Below are positions 1 to 8,589 of a DNA stretch of 64,000 nt, piece after piece; positions within the stretch are counted from its first letter, which is position 1, and each line of letters begins with the position of its first letter. The stretch is from Salinilacustrithrix sp034522155 (GTDB lineage: Bacteria > Actinomycetota > Acidimicrobiia > Acidimicrobiales > Salinilacustritrichaceae). Below the pieces are notes generated by a model. It made no database searches and was not told the origin of the DNA. It saw only the letters and a list, made by a program, of their open reading frames with translations. The translations under genes were made by a program, and so were the position numbers. Location: positions 124,001-188,000 of the forward strand of contig JAXHLP010000005.1 in assembly GCA_034522155.1 (NCBI GenBank). The letters run 5' to 3'.

Positions 1-758
1 TAGATCGAGTAGCGGACCCCGCCCTTCATGCCGGCGGTTCCGGGGAGGCGGCGCTCGTAGTCGTCGGACTTGTTGCCGGTGACCTCCGACTCGGGCCGTT
101 CGTAGGCCTTGTAGGTCTCCGAACGGAGCCAGTCGATGGACGCGGCCGCGTCGGACTGGGCGATCTCGAGCTGGCAGCCCGTACCGGTCTGCAGCGCCTG
201 GACCACACCGGCGAGGATGCCCATGGCCCCGTAGACCGGCGCCGCGTTGATGCCGATCGAGACGTGCTCGGGGATGTAGGGGAAGCCGGCCTCGTCGTAC
301 TCGGGCGTGACCACGCCGGCCCACGTGTCGTAGGCGATGCCGTGGGACGGCAGCGACTTGAACGGGCCGGTGGCGCCGTAGCCGGAGATGGTGCAGAACA
401 CGATGGCCGGGTTGATCTCGCGGAGCACCTCGTAGCCGAGCCCCAGCCGTTGGAGCGCGCCGGGGCGCATGGCCTCCACGACGACGTGGGCGTCGGCCAC
501 CAACTCCTTGTAGAGCTCGACACCCTCGTCGGACTTGAGGTTCAGCACGATCGAGCGCTTGCCGCGGCTGATGTGCCAGTGGAGCAGGGACTCGCCGTCG
601 ATGATGGGCCACGACATCTGGCGGACGTAGTCGCCCTGGGGTGACTCGACCTTGATGACATCGGCGCCGAGGTCGGCGAGGTGGGTGGTGATGGCGCCCG
701 GCCCGAGCATCGAGGACTCGATCACCCGGATGCCCGACAGCGGTCCTGCGGTCGTCAT
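1..758 (-). CDS. CaiB/BaiF family (class III) CoA-transferase, C-terminus cut by window edge
   Basis: The reading frame opens at an ATG (MTTAGPLSGIRVIE) and runs off the left edge without a stop, giving about 252 residues of a family usually near 400. The N-terminus has the family pattern: GIRVIE, LGADVIKVE around residues 27-35, then the nucleotide-binding SRGKRSIVLNLK segment and the Asp of LVADAHVVVEAMRPG, the region that holds the catalytic Asp in formyl-CoA transferase relatives. Such enzymes move CoA between carboxylic acids in the cytosol. A CAGACT box (766-771) lies 7 nt before the ATG, so the message may be leaderless, and a palindromic operator (778-794) lies just behind it. The same operator precedes the FadD-like and acyl-CoA dehydrogenase genes, so this gene probably belongs to their catabolic regulon. 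The substrate is unknown. Confidence 0.88.
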   Translation of the reverse strand, partial: MTTAGPLSGIRVIESSMLGPGAITTHLADLGADVIKVESPQGDYVRQMSWPIIDGESLLHWHISRGKRSIVLNLKSDEGVELYKELVADAHVVVEAMRPGALQRLGLGYEVLREINPAIVFCTISGYGATGPFKSLPSHGIAYDTWAGVVTPEYDEAGFPYIPEHVSIGINAAPVYGAMGILAGVVQALQTGTGCQLEIAQSDAAASIDWLRSETYKAYERPESEVTGNKSDDYERRLPGTAGMKGGVRYSI

Positions 759-777
759 GGCGCCGAGTCTGCCAGCA

Positions 778-794
778 TCTGACACACCGTCAGA
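778..794. promoter_or_regulatory. Operator palindrome, copy 1 (TCTGAC-N5-GTCAGA)
   Basis: Perfect 6+6 bp inverted repeat with a 5-bp spacer (ACACC). Its centre is 28 bp upstream of the CoA-transferase ATG and therefore overlaps the expected -35 region of that promoter. Three more copies lie at 7130-7152, 7237-7253 and 8590-8606. The size and symmetry fit a TetR- or MarR-type dimer; the regulator itself is not identified. Confidence 0.72.
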
Positions 795-803
795 AACGGT
801 CGC

Positions 804-2909
804 TCACCGGGCGCGGAGCACCAGGGGCAGCACGGGCCCGGCGCCGGCGTCGCGCAGCAGCCGGTTGGCCACCGTCAGCGTCCACCGCGAGTCGCATTCG
901 TCGTCGATCAGCAGCACCGGCCCGTCGATGGTGGGCCGGGCGGGCAGGAGGGCCTCGTCGATGTCGAGTTGTCCCCACACGTTGGCCACCTGGTGGGCGG
1001 AGTTGGCCGCCTCGGCCTGGAAGCCGCCGCCCTCACCGGCCCGCAGCAACGGGCGATGGACCGGGAGCGAGCCGAGCTGACCGAGCCCGTCGCCGAGACG
1101 GTCGATGATCCCCTGGCGGCGGCGTGAGGGCACGAGGCAGATCCAGGTGGGGCGCTCGGCCCAGTCCCAGCGCTTCAACACGCCGCCGACCGCCCGGATC
1201 ATGTCGGTGTGGAGCAGCCGGTCGCCGGCCAGCACCTCGTCGATGAGCGGACCCCAGCCGCCGTCGCCGAGCCGGCACAGCGCGCGACCCCACCGGGCCT
1301 GGTCGTCGGGTGGGATGCGACCCTTGGGCTCGTCGAGCCCGGACGGCCACTGCTTGCGGGGCGCGATGCCGACGTCGCCCGAGCGGAGGTGGCGTACCGC
1401 CTCGTCGACGAGGTCGGGATCCAGCTCGAGGTCGTGGGCGCGACCGGTGCAGCGGTCGCAGCGTCCGCAGTCGGCGGCCTCGGGGTCGTCGAGGGCCTCG
1501 CGCAGGAAGCGGAGCCGGCACGACTCGAGGGCGCGGAACGAGAGCATCTGGTCGGCCTCGTCGCGCCGCAGGGCGCGGAGCCGCTCGGCCTTGTCGGTGT
1601 CGTAGCGCCAGTCGGGGTCGGTGCGGACGTAGCCGCCCTTCACCGCGGCGATGGCGCCGTCGATCTCCAGGATCTTGAGCAGCGTCTGCAAGCGGGTGCG
1701 ACCGAGGTTCACGACCGCCTCGAGCGCGGGGACCGAGGTGGGTCGGGACGGCGACAGCTGGTCGAGCACCTCGTGGCAGGTCGACTCGGCCGGCAGGCTC
1801 ACCTGCTCGAACCAGCGCCACACCGCGGCGTCCTCGGCCGGACGGGGGAGCGCGACGACCTCGGCCCGGTCGAGGGCGCGGCCGGCGCGGCCGATCTGCT
1901 GGTAGTAGGCGACCGGGGTCGGCGGCAGGCCGAGGTGCACGCAGAAGGCGAGGTCGCCCTTGTCGAAGCCCATGCCGAGGGCGGACGTGGCGACCAGCGC
2001 CTTGCGCAGATTGGAACGCAACTCGTCCTCCAGGGCGAGTCGCTGGTCGGGCTCGGTGGCACCGGTGTAGGTCTCGACGTCGTGGCCCCGGGCCCGGAGC
2101 CAGGACGCGGTCTGGGCCGCCTGCTCCTGGGTCAGGCAGTAGACGATCCCCGAGCCCGGGAGCTGATCGAGGTGCTCGCCGAGCCACGCCAGGCGGTGGG
2201 CGTCGTCGGGCAGGTCGATGACCGAGAGCTCGAGCGACTCGCGGTCGAGCGACGTGCGCAGCACCAGGGTGTCGGTACCGAGCTGGTCGGCCACGTCGTC
2301 GGTGACGCGCTGGTTGGCGGTGGCCGTGGTGGCCAGCACCGGCGTCCAGTCGGGGAGCTCGTCGAGGAGGTGGCGCAGCCGCAGGTAGTCGGGCCGGAAG
2401 TCGTGGCCCCAGTCGGAGATGCAGTGCGCCTCGTCGCACACCAGCGCCATCGGTCGGCGACGCAGCAGGTCGAAGACCCGCTCGCGGAACCCGGCGTTGG
2501 CCAACCGTTCGGGGGAGATGAGCAGCAGGTCGACCTCGTCGGCGTTGACCGCGGCCTCGATCCGCTCCCACTCGTCGGTGTTCGACGAGTTGATGGTCTC
2601 GGCCGCCAACCCGAGGCGCTGCGCCGCGGCCACCTGGTCGCGCATCAGGGCGAGCAGCGGTGACACCACGACCGACGGTCCCCAGCCCCGGTCGCGCAGC
2701 ATGCGCGTGGCCGAGAAGTAGACGGCCGACTTGCCGAACCCGGTGCGGGCCACGAGCAGGGTGCGCCGCCCGTCGGCGACCACGGCCGAGACGGCGGCCA
2801 CCTGCTCCGGGCGCGGCTCGGCGTCGTCGCCGGCCAGGGCCCGGACGTGGGCGGCGAGCTCGGACTCGACGTCGGCGCGAGTGGGTCGGGGTGGGGCGGT
2901 GAGCGTCAC
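804..2909 (-). CDS. RecQ-family ATP-dependent DNA helicase with C-terminal phosphoribosyltransferase-like domain
   Basis: This is a superfamily 2 helicase of about 701 residues. Walker A is GFGKS at residues 57-61, the DEAH box is at 159-162, motif III is LATTATAN, and motif VI is YYQQIGRAGRA. A RecQ zinc-binding segment follows (CRLRFL...CGRCDRC). The last ~150 residues are not an HRDC domain; they contain ICLVPSRRRQ and LLIDDECDSRWT, which resemble the PRPP-binding loop of phosphoribosyltransferases. This fusion is known in actinobacterial RecQ-like proteins. I chose the GTG at 2909 because a TAGGTT box lies 7 nt before it. An open frame extends about 54 codons further upstream, but those codons lack homology and would cover the divergent mscS promoter. 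The likely role is unwinding of repair or recombination intermediates. Confidence 0.88.
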   Translation of the reverse strand: MTLTAPPRPTRADVESELAAHVRALAGDDAEPRPEQVAAVSAVVADGRRTLLVARTGFGKSAVYFSATRMLRDRGWGPSVVVSPLLALMRDQVAAAQRLGLAAETINSSNTDEWERIEAAVNADEVDLLLISPERLANAGFRERVFDLLRRRPMALVCDEAHCISDWGHDFRPDYLRLRHLLDELPDWTPVLATTATANQRVTDDVADQLGTDTLVLRTSLDRESLELSVIDLPDDAHRLAWLGEHLDQLPGSGIVYCLTQEQAAQTASWLRARGHDVETYTGATEPDQRLALEDELRSNLRKALVATSALGMGFDKGDLAFCVHLGLPPTPVAYYQQIGRAGRALDRAEVVALPRPAEDAAVWRWFEQVSLPAESTCHEVLDQLSPSRPTSVPALEAVVNLGRTRLQTLLKILEIDGAIAAVKGGYVRTDPDWRYDTDKAERLRALRRDEADQMLSFRALESCRLRFLREALDDPEAADCGRCDRCTGRAHDLELDPDLVDEAVRHLRSGDVGIAPRKQWPSGLDEPKGRIPPDDQARWGRALCRLGDGGWGPLIDEVLAGDRLLHTDMIRAVGGVLKRWDWAERPTWICLVPSRRRQGIIDRLGDGLGQLGSLPVHRPLLRAGEGGGFQAEAANSAHQVANVWGQLDIDEALLPARPTIDGPVLLIDDECDSRWTLTVANRLLRDAGAGPVLPLVLRAR

Positions 2910-2916
2910 GGTGGCG

Positions 2917-2922
2917 AACCTA
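2917..2922 (-). promoter_or_regulatory. -10 box TAGGTT, leaderless RecQ-like helicase gene
   Basis: TAGGTT on the minus strand lies 7 nt before the GTG start, with no Shine-Dalgarno between. This is the leaderless arrangement typical of actinobacteria and it fixes the start codon. Confidence 0.5.
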
Positions 2923-2973
2923 TTGACCGGTGCCGACAGAAACCGACGATGGCAGTCGATACCGTCGGCGGCC

Positions 2974-4035
2974 GTGATCCCCGCCACGCTTCTCCAGGTC
3001 ACCAACGACGAGACGGTCCGCGCGGCGTGCGATGCCGCAGAGGGTGCCGACGCCGGCATCGTGTGCCGCAACGTCTACGAATGGACCGACAACGAGACGC
3101 TCAGCCGGGCCGTGGAGTTTCTCGCCAGCGCGCCACTGCGGATCTTGCTCATCCTCTTCTTCGCGATGGTGGTCAACCGCATCGCCCGGCGCCTCATCCG
3201 CAAGCTCGTCCGGGAGATGTCCGACGAGGAGGCGATCGAGCGGCGCAAGGCCATCGAGAGGATCACGCCGAAGTCACTCCGCCAGACCAAGGAGCACCAA
3301 CCGCTGCGCTCGGCGGCACGAGCAGAGACGATCGGGTCGGTCCTGAAGAGCGTGGCCACCATCATCATCTACTCGATCGCCGTGCTCATGGCGCTGGCTG
3401 AGATCCACATCAACCTCGGGCCGCTGATCGCCGGCGCCGGCATCATCGGTGTGGCCCTCGGCTTCGGCGCCCAGTCGCTGGTCAGGGACTTCCTGTCCGG
3501 ACTGTTCATGCTGGCCGAGGACCAGTACGGCGTCGGGGACGTGATCGACGTCGGTGAGGCCATCGGCACCGTCGAGGTGGTCAACATCCGGACCACGCGC
3601 CTGCGGGGGATCGACGGCACCGTGTGGCACGTCCCCAACGGCGAGATCCTGCGCGTCGGCAACATGAGCCAGCAGTGGGCTCGGGCGCTGCTCGACATCT
3701 CCGTGGCCTACGACACCGACCTCGACCGGGCGATGGAGGTGGTCAAGGAGGTCGCCGACGAGATGTGGCGCGAGGACGAGTGGCGCACCCAGTTCCTCGA
3801 GGAACCCGAGGTCTGGGGCGTGCAGGCCCTGGGCGCCGACGGCATCACCATCCGGCTCGTGATCAAGACCCAGCCGGGCGAGCAGTGGTCGGTGACCCGT
3901 GAGCTCAACCGCCGCATGAAGGACCGGTTCGACGACGAGGGGATCGAGATCCCCTTCCCCCAGCGGGTCATGTGGATGCGACGCGACGAGGGCTCGTCGA
4001 AGTCGGTCCCCCTCGACGACGACCCCGCTCAGTAA
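2974..4035 (+). CDS. MscS-family small-conductance mechanosensitive ion channel
   Basis: This is an inner-membrane channel protein of about 353 residues that would open under membrane tension to release solutes on hypo-osmotic shock. Three hydrophobic stretches precede the core: LRILLILFFAMVV, a segment with IIIYSIAVLMALAEI, and the pore-lining helix GPLIAGAGIIGVALGFGAQS. The pore helix is followed by the diagnostic LVRDFLSGLFMLAEDQYGVGD and the beta-domain VPNGEILRVGNMS. The C-terminal cytoplasmic alpha/beta domain ends IEIPFPQRVMW, as in the family. The GTG at 2974 is the best in-frame start; an upstream open frame is antisense to the helicase gene. The stop overlaps the convergent SDR gene by 7 bp. 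Confidence 0.9.
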   Translation: MIPATLLQVTNDETVRAACDAAEGADAGIVCRNVYEWTDNETLSRAVEFLASAPLRILLILFFAMVVNRIARRLIRKLVREMSDEEAIERRKAIERITPKSLRQTKEHQPLRSAARAETIGSVLKSVATIIIYSIAVLMALAEIHINLGPLIAGAGIIGVALGFGAQSLVRDFLSGLFMLAEDQYGVGDVIDVGEAIGTVEVVNIRTTRLRGIDGTVWHVPNGEILRVGNMSQQWARALLDISVAYDTDLDRAMEVVKEVADEMWREDEWRTQFLEEPEVWGVQALGADGITIRLVIKTQPGEQWSVTRELNRRMKDRFDDEGIEIPFPQRVMWMRRDEGSSKSVPLDDDPAQ

Positions 4036-4940
4036 CGAAGGCCCGGCGCCCGAGTCCCGAAGACGTCGGTGGCGAGCTGGGCGCCGAGCTTGGTGGCGTC
4101 CCAGCGCTTCCCGCCGTTGTTGATCGACGGCCCGTCGGCCCAGCCCCGCATCCAGATGATGTCCTCGGCCACGGCCCGGATCACCTGACCGGTCACGAGC
4201 TGGGACTCGTCGGAGGCCAGCCAGGCGACCACGGGCGACGACACGGCCGGGTCCATCCGGTTCCACTCGTCCTCGGGGACCTCGTCGGGCTCGACCACGT
4301 CGGGAGCGCCCGGCATCGTGCCGGTGATGCGGGTGGCGCCGGCCGGGCCGATGCAGTTGACCGTGACCCCCATCTTCGCCAGCTCGAGGCTCAGCGTCTG
4401 GGTGAGCCCGGCGATGGCCTGCTTGGCCGTGGCGTAGTTGGTCTGGCCGAAGTTGCCGACCAGGCCGGCGCCGGAGGTCGTGTTGATGATCCGGGCGGTG
4501 AACGACTCGCCGGCCTTGGCACGCTCGCGCCAGTGCGTCGCGGCATGCTTCGACGGCGCCCACGCGCCCTTCACGTGGACGCGCATGACCGCGTCGAAGT
4601 CGCCCTCGGACATGTTCCAGATGGCGCCGTCGCGGACGATGCCGGCGTTGTTCACCAGCACGTCGAGCCGGCCCCAGGTGTCGACCGCCTGCTGGACCAT
4701 CTGGCCGGCGGCGTCGAAGTCGGCGACGTCGGCGTAGTTGGCCACGGCGTCGCCGCCCCGGTCGGCGATGATGTCGACGGTGAGGTCGGCGTCCTTGCCG
4801 CTGCCCTCGCCGTGCACCGACCCGCCGACGTCGTTCACGACGACCTTGGCGCCGTGCTTGGCCAGCTCCATCGCGTGCGCCCGGCCGATGCCGCGTCCGG
4901 CGCCGGTGACGATGCAGACCTTGTCATCGAGCATTCCCAT
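4029..4940 (-). CDS. SDR-family NAD(P)-dependent oxidoreductase
   Basis: This is a 303-residue classical-type short-chain dehydrogenase, slightly longer than the usual ~250. The cofactor fold is near the N-terminus (TGAGRGIGRA), followed by NNAG and the catalytic Ser and Tyr-x3-Lys segment (NTTSGAG, then NYATAKQAI). The longer C-terminus, with WMRGWADGPSINNGG, resembles the dehydrogenase modules of peroxisomal-type multifunctional beta-oxidation enzymes, so a 3-hydroxyacyl-CoA substrate is a reasonable inference. It is the third gene of a leftward operon after two acyl-CoA dehydrogenases, which fits oxidation of the hydroxyacyl-CoA formed from their products. Two ATG codons (4940 and 4934) could start it. 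Confidence 0.88.
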   Translation of the reverse strand: MGMLDDKVCIVTGAGRGIGRAHAMELAKHGAKVVVNDVGGSVHGEGSGKDADLTVDIIADRGGDAVANYADVADFDAAGQMVQQAVDTWGRLDVLVNNAGIVRDGAIWNMSEGDFDAVMRVHVKGAWAPSKHAATHWRERAKAGESFTARIINTTSGAGLVGNFGQTNYATAKQAIAGLTQTLSLELAKMGVTVNCIGPAGATRITGTMPGAPDVVEPDEVPEDEWNRMDPAVSSPVVAWLASDESQLVTGQVIRAVAEDIIWMRGWADGPSINNGGKRWDATKLGAQLATDVFGTRAPGLRY

Positions 4941-4971
4941 GGCAGGTGGTTCTCCTCGTTGTCGGAGGTGG

Positions 4972-5937
4972 TCAGAGGGTGGCGGCCACGGCCGCGTGCG
5001 AGGCGTGGACCGTGCCGAAGGTGGTGTCGAGCACGAGCGAGCGCTTGAGGAACAGATGGGCGTCGAGCTCCCAGGTGAAGCCGATGCCGCCGTGGACCTG
5101 GATGCAGGCCTCGGTGGCCCGCTGGGCGGCCTCCGACGCCACGAGACGAGCGGCGTCGACGCCCATGGACCGACCGGCGGTCGCGGCGCCGTCGCTGGCT
5201 GCTTCGTCGAGCGCCACGGCCGCCGCCTGGACGGCAGCCCGGGCAACGTCGAGGGACACCGTGGCGTCGGCGAGGAGGTGCTTGACCGCCTGGAAGCTGC
5301 CGATCACCTTGTCGAACTGCTGGCGTTGCTTGGCGTATTCGGTGCCGAGGTCGACGGCCGCCTGGCCGAGACCGACCTGGAACGCCGCCGACAGCAGTTT
5401 GCCCTGCCGGATGACCCGGTCGGCCTGCTTGCTGATCTCCTCGCCGGCCGGCATCCGCTCGACCCGGGACACCGGCGTGAGCGGGTCGAGCGGGCGGGGC
5501 AGCAACGTGCCCGTCGGCGGGACCACACGCTCGACCAGCCCGTCGTGGTGCATGAGCAGGATGTCGAGCCCGTCGAGGTGCTCGACCAGCAACGTGTCGG
5601 CGCCGACGATGCCGATGACGTTGGTGCCGTCGGCGGCACCGGGCACGCCGAGCGTCGCCGCCAGGCAGGTCGAGATGCTCGGGCCCGGAACCGCGGCCCG
5701 CCCGAGCTCCTCGAAGACGATGGTGGCGTCGGCGAAGCCGAGGCCGACGCCGCCCTTGTCCTCGGGCGTGTGGATGCCGAACACCCCCATGTCAGCGAGC
5801 TCGGACCACAGCTCGCGGTCCACGGCACCGGGCAGCTCCATGGCCGCAGCGCGGCGGTCGTGGTCGACGGTGTTCGAGAGGAAGCGCCGGAGCTCGGATT
5901 GGAGGGCCTGCTGGTCGTCGGAGAGCACGAAGTCCAT
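4972..5937 (-). CDS. Acyl-CoA dehydrogenase, short subunit type
   Basis: At 321 residues it is shorter than typical acyl-CoA dehydrogenases (~380). It keeps the C-terminal helical bundle signature YAKQRQQFDKVIGSFQAVKH and the HGGIGFTWE motif, and the middle beta-domain is reduced. This form matches the small partner of actinobacterial FadE alpha2beta2 heterotetramers such as ChsE1-ChsE2 in cholesterol side-chain degradation. Its start lies 4 bp after the stop of the longer dehydrogenase gene, which supports co-translation and a joint enzyme. FAD-dependent alpha,beta-dehydrogenation of an acyl-CoA is expected, with electrons going to ETF (encoded at 59-61 kb). Substrate unknown. Confidence 0.88.
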   Translation of the reverse strand: MDFVLSDDQQALQSELRRFLSNTVDHDRRAAAMELPGAVDRELWSELADMGVFGIHTPEDKGGVGLGFADATIVFEELGRAAVPGPSISTCLAATLGVPGAADGTNVIGIVGADTLLVEHLDGLDILLMHHDGLVERVVPPTGTLLPRPLDPLTPVSRVERMPAGEEISKQADRVIRQGKLLSAAFQVGLGQAAVDLGTEYAKQRQQFDKVIGSFQAVKHLLADATVSLDVARAAVQAAAVALDEAASDGAATAGRSMGVDAARLVASEAAQRATEACIQVHGGIGFTWELDAHLFLKRSLVLDTTFGTVHASHAAVAATL

Positions 5938-5941
5938 CTCT

Positions 5942-7111
5942 TCAGCGCTCCCGGGGCAGGCCGAGCAGACGCTCGCCGACGATGTTGCGTTGGATCTGGG
6001 CGGTTCCGGCGGCGATCGACAGCGACAGCTGGTAGAGGCGCTCCTCGACGTGGTCCTCCTCGCCGAGGCGGGCGCCCATGGCCAGTCCCTGGCGACCGTG
6101 GACACGCATCGCCACGTCGCCGAGCCTCTTGCGCGTCTCGTGGTAGGCGAGCTTGAAGATCGAGCCGCCGACGCCGGTGTTGCCGTCCCGTGCAGCCCGG
6201 CTCACGTTGCGCTTGGTGTAGGCCCACTGGGCGTCGAGTTCGGCCGAGATCAGCGCCAGGTCCTGGCGGATGCCGGCGTCGTCCCAGTGTCCGGAGCTCT
6301 TGGCGATCGCGACCAGGTCATCGACGAGGCGCATCGAGCCGAGCAGCTCGGAGACGAACGCGGTCCCGCGTTCGAAGCCGAAGGTCACCATGGCCACGCG
6401 CCAGCCGTCGTTCTCGTCGCCGACCCGGTTCGCCACCGGGATGCGCACGTCGTGGAGGAACATCTCGCTGAACTCCGACACGCCGACCAGGGTCTTGATC
6501 GGCCGGACCTCGATGCCGGGGGAGTCCATCGGCATCACCAGCCAGGTGATGCCGGCGTGCTTCTTGACCGACGGGTCGGTGCGGACGAGCAGCTCGCAGT
6601 AGCTGGCCACCTGGGCGTGGCTGGTCCAGATCTTCTGGCCGTTGACCACGTACTCGTCGCCGTCGCGAACCGCGGTGGTGCGCAACGACGCCAGGTCGGA
6701 TCCGGCCTCGGGCTCGGAGAAGCCCTGGCACCAGACGTCGTCGCCTCGCAGGATGCCGGGCAGGTACTTCTCGCGCTGCGCCGGCGTGCCCTCGACCCCG
6801 ATGGTCGGCCCGGCGTGCAGGGTGCCGACGAAGTTGCAACCGACGTACGGCGCGCCGGCTCGTTCGGTCTCCTCGAGGAAGATCAGCTCCTCGGCCGGGG
6901 TGGCGCCCCGACCGCCGTACTCCTCGGGCCACGAGATGCCCGCGTAGCCGGCGTCGTGCAGCCGTCGCTGCCAGCCGCAGTCGTAGGCGCGCTTGGCCTG
7001 CCAGTCGTCGGGGTCCTGCGGCGGTGGCGGCAGGGTCGGCAGCGTCTCGGCGAGCCAGGCCCGCAGCTCGTCGCCGAAGGCCGCTTCCTCGGATGTCGGG
7101 GCGAGCTCCAT
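5942..7111 (-). CDS. Acyl-CoA dehydrogenase, long subunit type
   Basis: A 389-residue acyl-CoA dehydrogenase and the first gene of the leftward operon. It has the FAD/substrate motif FSEPEAGSDLASLRT, then GQKIWTSHA, and a C-terminus ending GTAQIQRNIVGERLLGLPRE. The Glu of the usual (Y/F)EGT catalytic loop is absent (it reads AAGTAQIQ), as in the large subunits of actinobacterial FadE heteromers, where the base comes from another position or from the partner. The ATG at 7111 has a GGAGAT Shine-Dalgarno-like sequence before it. A strong 9+9 bp operator (7130-7152) sits 19 bp upstream of the start, so the whole acyl-CoA dehydrogenase/SDR operon is likely controlled there. Confidence 0.9.
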   Translation of the reverse strand: MELAPTSEEAAFGDELRAWLAETLPTLPPPPQDPDDWQAKRAYDCGWQRRLHDAGYAGISWPEEYGGRGATPAEELIFLEETERAGAPYVGCNFVGTLHAGPTIGVEGTPAQREKYLPGILRGDDVWCQGFSEPEAGSDLASLRTTAVRDGDEYVVNGQKIWTSHAQVASYCELLVRTDPSVKKHAGITWLVMPMDSPGIEVRPIKTLVGVSEFSEMFLHDVRIPVANRVGDENDGWRVAMVTFGFERGTAFVSELLGSMRLVDDLVAIAKSSGHWDDAGIRQDLALISAELDAQWAYTKRNVSRAARDGNTGVGGSIFKLAYHETRKRLGDVAMRVHGRQGLAMGARLGEEDHVEERLYQLSLSIAAGTAQIQRNIVGERLLGLPRER

Positions 7112-7129
7112 GGATCTCCGGGTGGAACA

Positions 7130-7152
7130 GGATCTGACGGGGTGTCAGATCC
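7130..7152. promoter_or_regulatory. Operator palindrome, copy 2 (extended 9-bp arms)
   Basis: Arms GGATCTGAC and GTCAGATCC are separated by 5 bp (GGGGT). It contains the same TCTGAC-N5-GTCAGA core as the other copies and is the strongest match. It lies just upstream of the leftward acyl-CoA dehydrogenase operon in the divergent region with the amidohydrolase gene. Confidence 0.78.
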
Positions 7153-7236
7153 GGCGAATGTAGAACGTGGGCGCCGGCGCGCCGAACTCGGGCGACGCTC
7201 GTGCCGAAACCCTAGGGGTCCACCGCTAGCGTGGGA

Positions 7237-7253
7237 TCTGACGCAGCGTCAGG
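7237..7253. promoter_or_regulatory. Operator palindrome, copy 3
   Basis: TCTGAC-GCAGC-GTCAGG differs from the core by one base in the second arm. It lies 26 bp before the amidohydrolase ATG and directly after a TAGCGT box (7226-7231) that could be the -10, so a bound regulator would cover the transcription start. Confidence 0.65.
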
Positions 7254-7278
7254 AACCCGCACGCTCCAGGGGGAACCA

Positions 7279-8496
7279 ATGAGCGACCACTACACGATCA
7301 TCTCGGCCGACTGTCACGCCGGGGGCAGCCATGCCCAGTACCGCGAGTTCCTCGACCCGGAGTACCGCGACGACTTCGATGCCTGGCGGGGCGAGTACAA
7401 GAACCCCTTCCGCGACCTCCACGACGGCGGCCGCGTCCGCAACTGGGACGACGACATCCGCAACGCCGACCTCGAGGCCGAGGGCATCGCGGGCGAGGTG
7501 ATCTTCCCCAACACCGTCCCCCCGTTCTTCCCGAGCTTCGTGCTGTTCGTCGGTCCGCCCAAGCCCGAGGACTACGAGCACCGTCTCGCCGGCATCCGGG
7601 CGCACAACCGGTGGCTCGTCGACTTCTGCGAGCGGTTCCCCGAGCGCCGCGCCGGGGTCGGCCAGATCTTCGTCAACGACATCGACGACGCGATCGAGGA
7701 CGTGAAGTGGAACCACGAGCACGGTCTCCGCGGCGGTGCGCTGATCCCGAACATCGCGCCCGACGTCGACTGGGTGAAGCCCTACATCGACCCGCGCTAC
7801 GACCCGCTCTGGGAGGTGTGCGAGGACCTGGGTGTGCCCGTGATGGTGCACGGCGGCACCGGGCTTCCCAACCACGGGCCGTACATGGCCACCGCGCTGC
7901 TCTACGTGAACGAGGCCGTCTTCTACGGGCAGCGGCCGCTGGTGCAATTCATCACCTCCGGCGTCTTCGAGCGGTTCCCGGACCTGAAGTTCGTGATGAC
8001 CGAGGCCGGCGGCTCGTGGCTGCCGGGCCTGGTCGAGAACCTCGACATGGTCCTGCGCTCGGTGCGCGAGACCGGCCGGCTCGGCGAGCTGCGCTTCGAC
8101 GAGGAGCACGTCCTGCCCCGCAGCGCCACCGAGTACGTGCAGCGCAACCTCTATCTCGGCATCAGCCAGCCGACCCCGTCCGATCGGTGCGTGCTCGACG
8201 TCCTCGACCCGAGCCACGTGATGTGGGGCGCCGATTATCCCCACCGCGAGGGCACCGCGCCGTTCACCAAGGAACACCTGCGCCAGGTGTTCCACGACAT
8301 GTCCGAGGACACCTTGCGCACCATCCTCGGCGGCGCGGCAGCGGAGCTCTACGGCTTCGACCTCGACGCGCTCGCACCCATCGCCGAACAGGTCGGGCCC
8401 ACCGTCGCCGAGCTCCGCCAGCCCCTCACCGAGCTCCCCGACGAGCCCAACGAGGCGCTCGAGCGCTCGGCCAAGCAGCTCGCCACCGCGTCGTAG
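7279..8496 (+). CDS. Amidohydrolase family 2 (metal-dependent TIM-barrel hydrolase/decarboxylase)
   Basis: This is a 405-residue protein of the ACMSD-like amidohydrolase_2 group. The first strand carries ISADCHAGG, the D-x-H metal-ligand position of the family. Later landmarks are VMVHGGTG (~residue 193), MTEAGGSWLPGLVENLD, and the C-terminal metal Asp in WGADYPHREGT. Such enzymes hydrolyse C-C or C-N bonds or decarboxylate aromatic and related acids. The start is the ATG after AGGGGGAACC; an in-frame extension upstream is non-coding promoter DNA. It is divergent from the acyl-CoA dehydrogenase operon and followed by the FadD-like ligase gene, each with its own copy of the shared operator. 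Confidence 0.88.
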   Translation: MSDHYTIISADCHAGGSHAQYREFLDPEYRDDFDAWRGEYKNPFRDLHDGGRVRNWDDDIRNADLEAEGIAGEVIFPNTVPPFFPSFVLFVGPPKPEDYEHRLAGIRAHNRWLVDFCERFPERRAGVGQIFVNDIDDAIEDVKWNHEHGLRGGALIPNIAPDVDWVKPYIDPRYDPLWEVCEDLGVPVMVHGGTGLPNHGPYMATALLYVNEAVFYGQRPLVQFITSGVFERFPDLKFVMTEAGGSWLPGLVENLDMVLRSVRETGRLGELRFDEEHVLPRSATEYVQRNLYLGISQPTPSDRCVLDVLDPSHVMWGADYPHREGTAPFTKEHLRQVFHDMSEDTLRTILGGAAAELYGFDLDALAPIAEQVGPTVAELRQPLTELPDEPNEALERSAKQLATAS

Positions 8497-8589
8497 GTCT
8501 GATCCGTCCGACTTCGTCGACCGCATCAGGTCCTGCGGCTCGTTCCGACTCCGTCGTCACTTCGCCGTAGCCGCGGACGTCGAAGCCCA

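Noticed and set aside
3274..4563. Long minus-strand open frame (429 codons) covering mscS and part of the SDR gene
   Set aside because: It is antisense to two clear genes, has the Arg/Gly/Asp-rich composition of GC-rich shadow frames and no recognisable motif.
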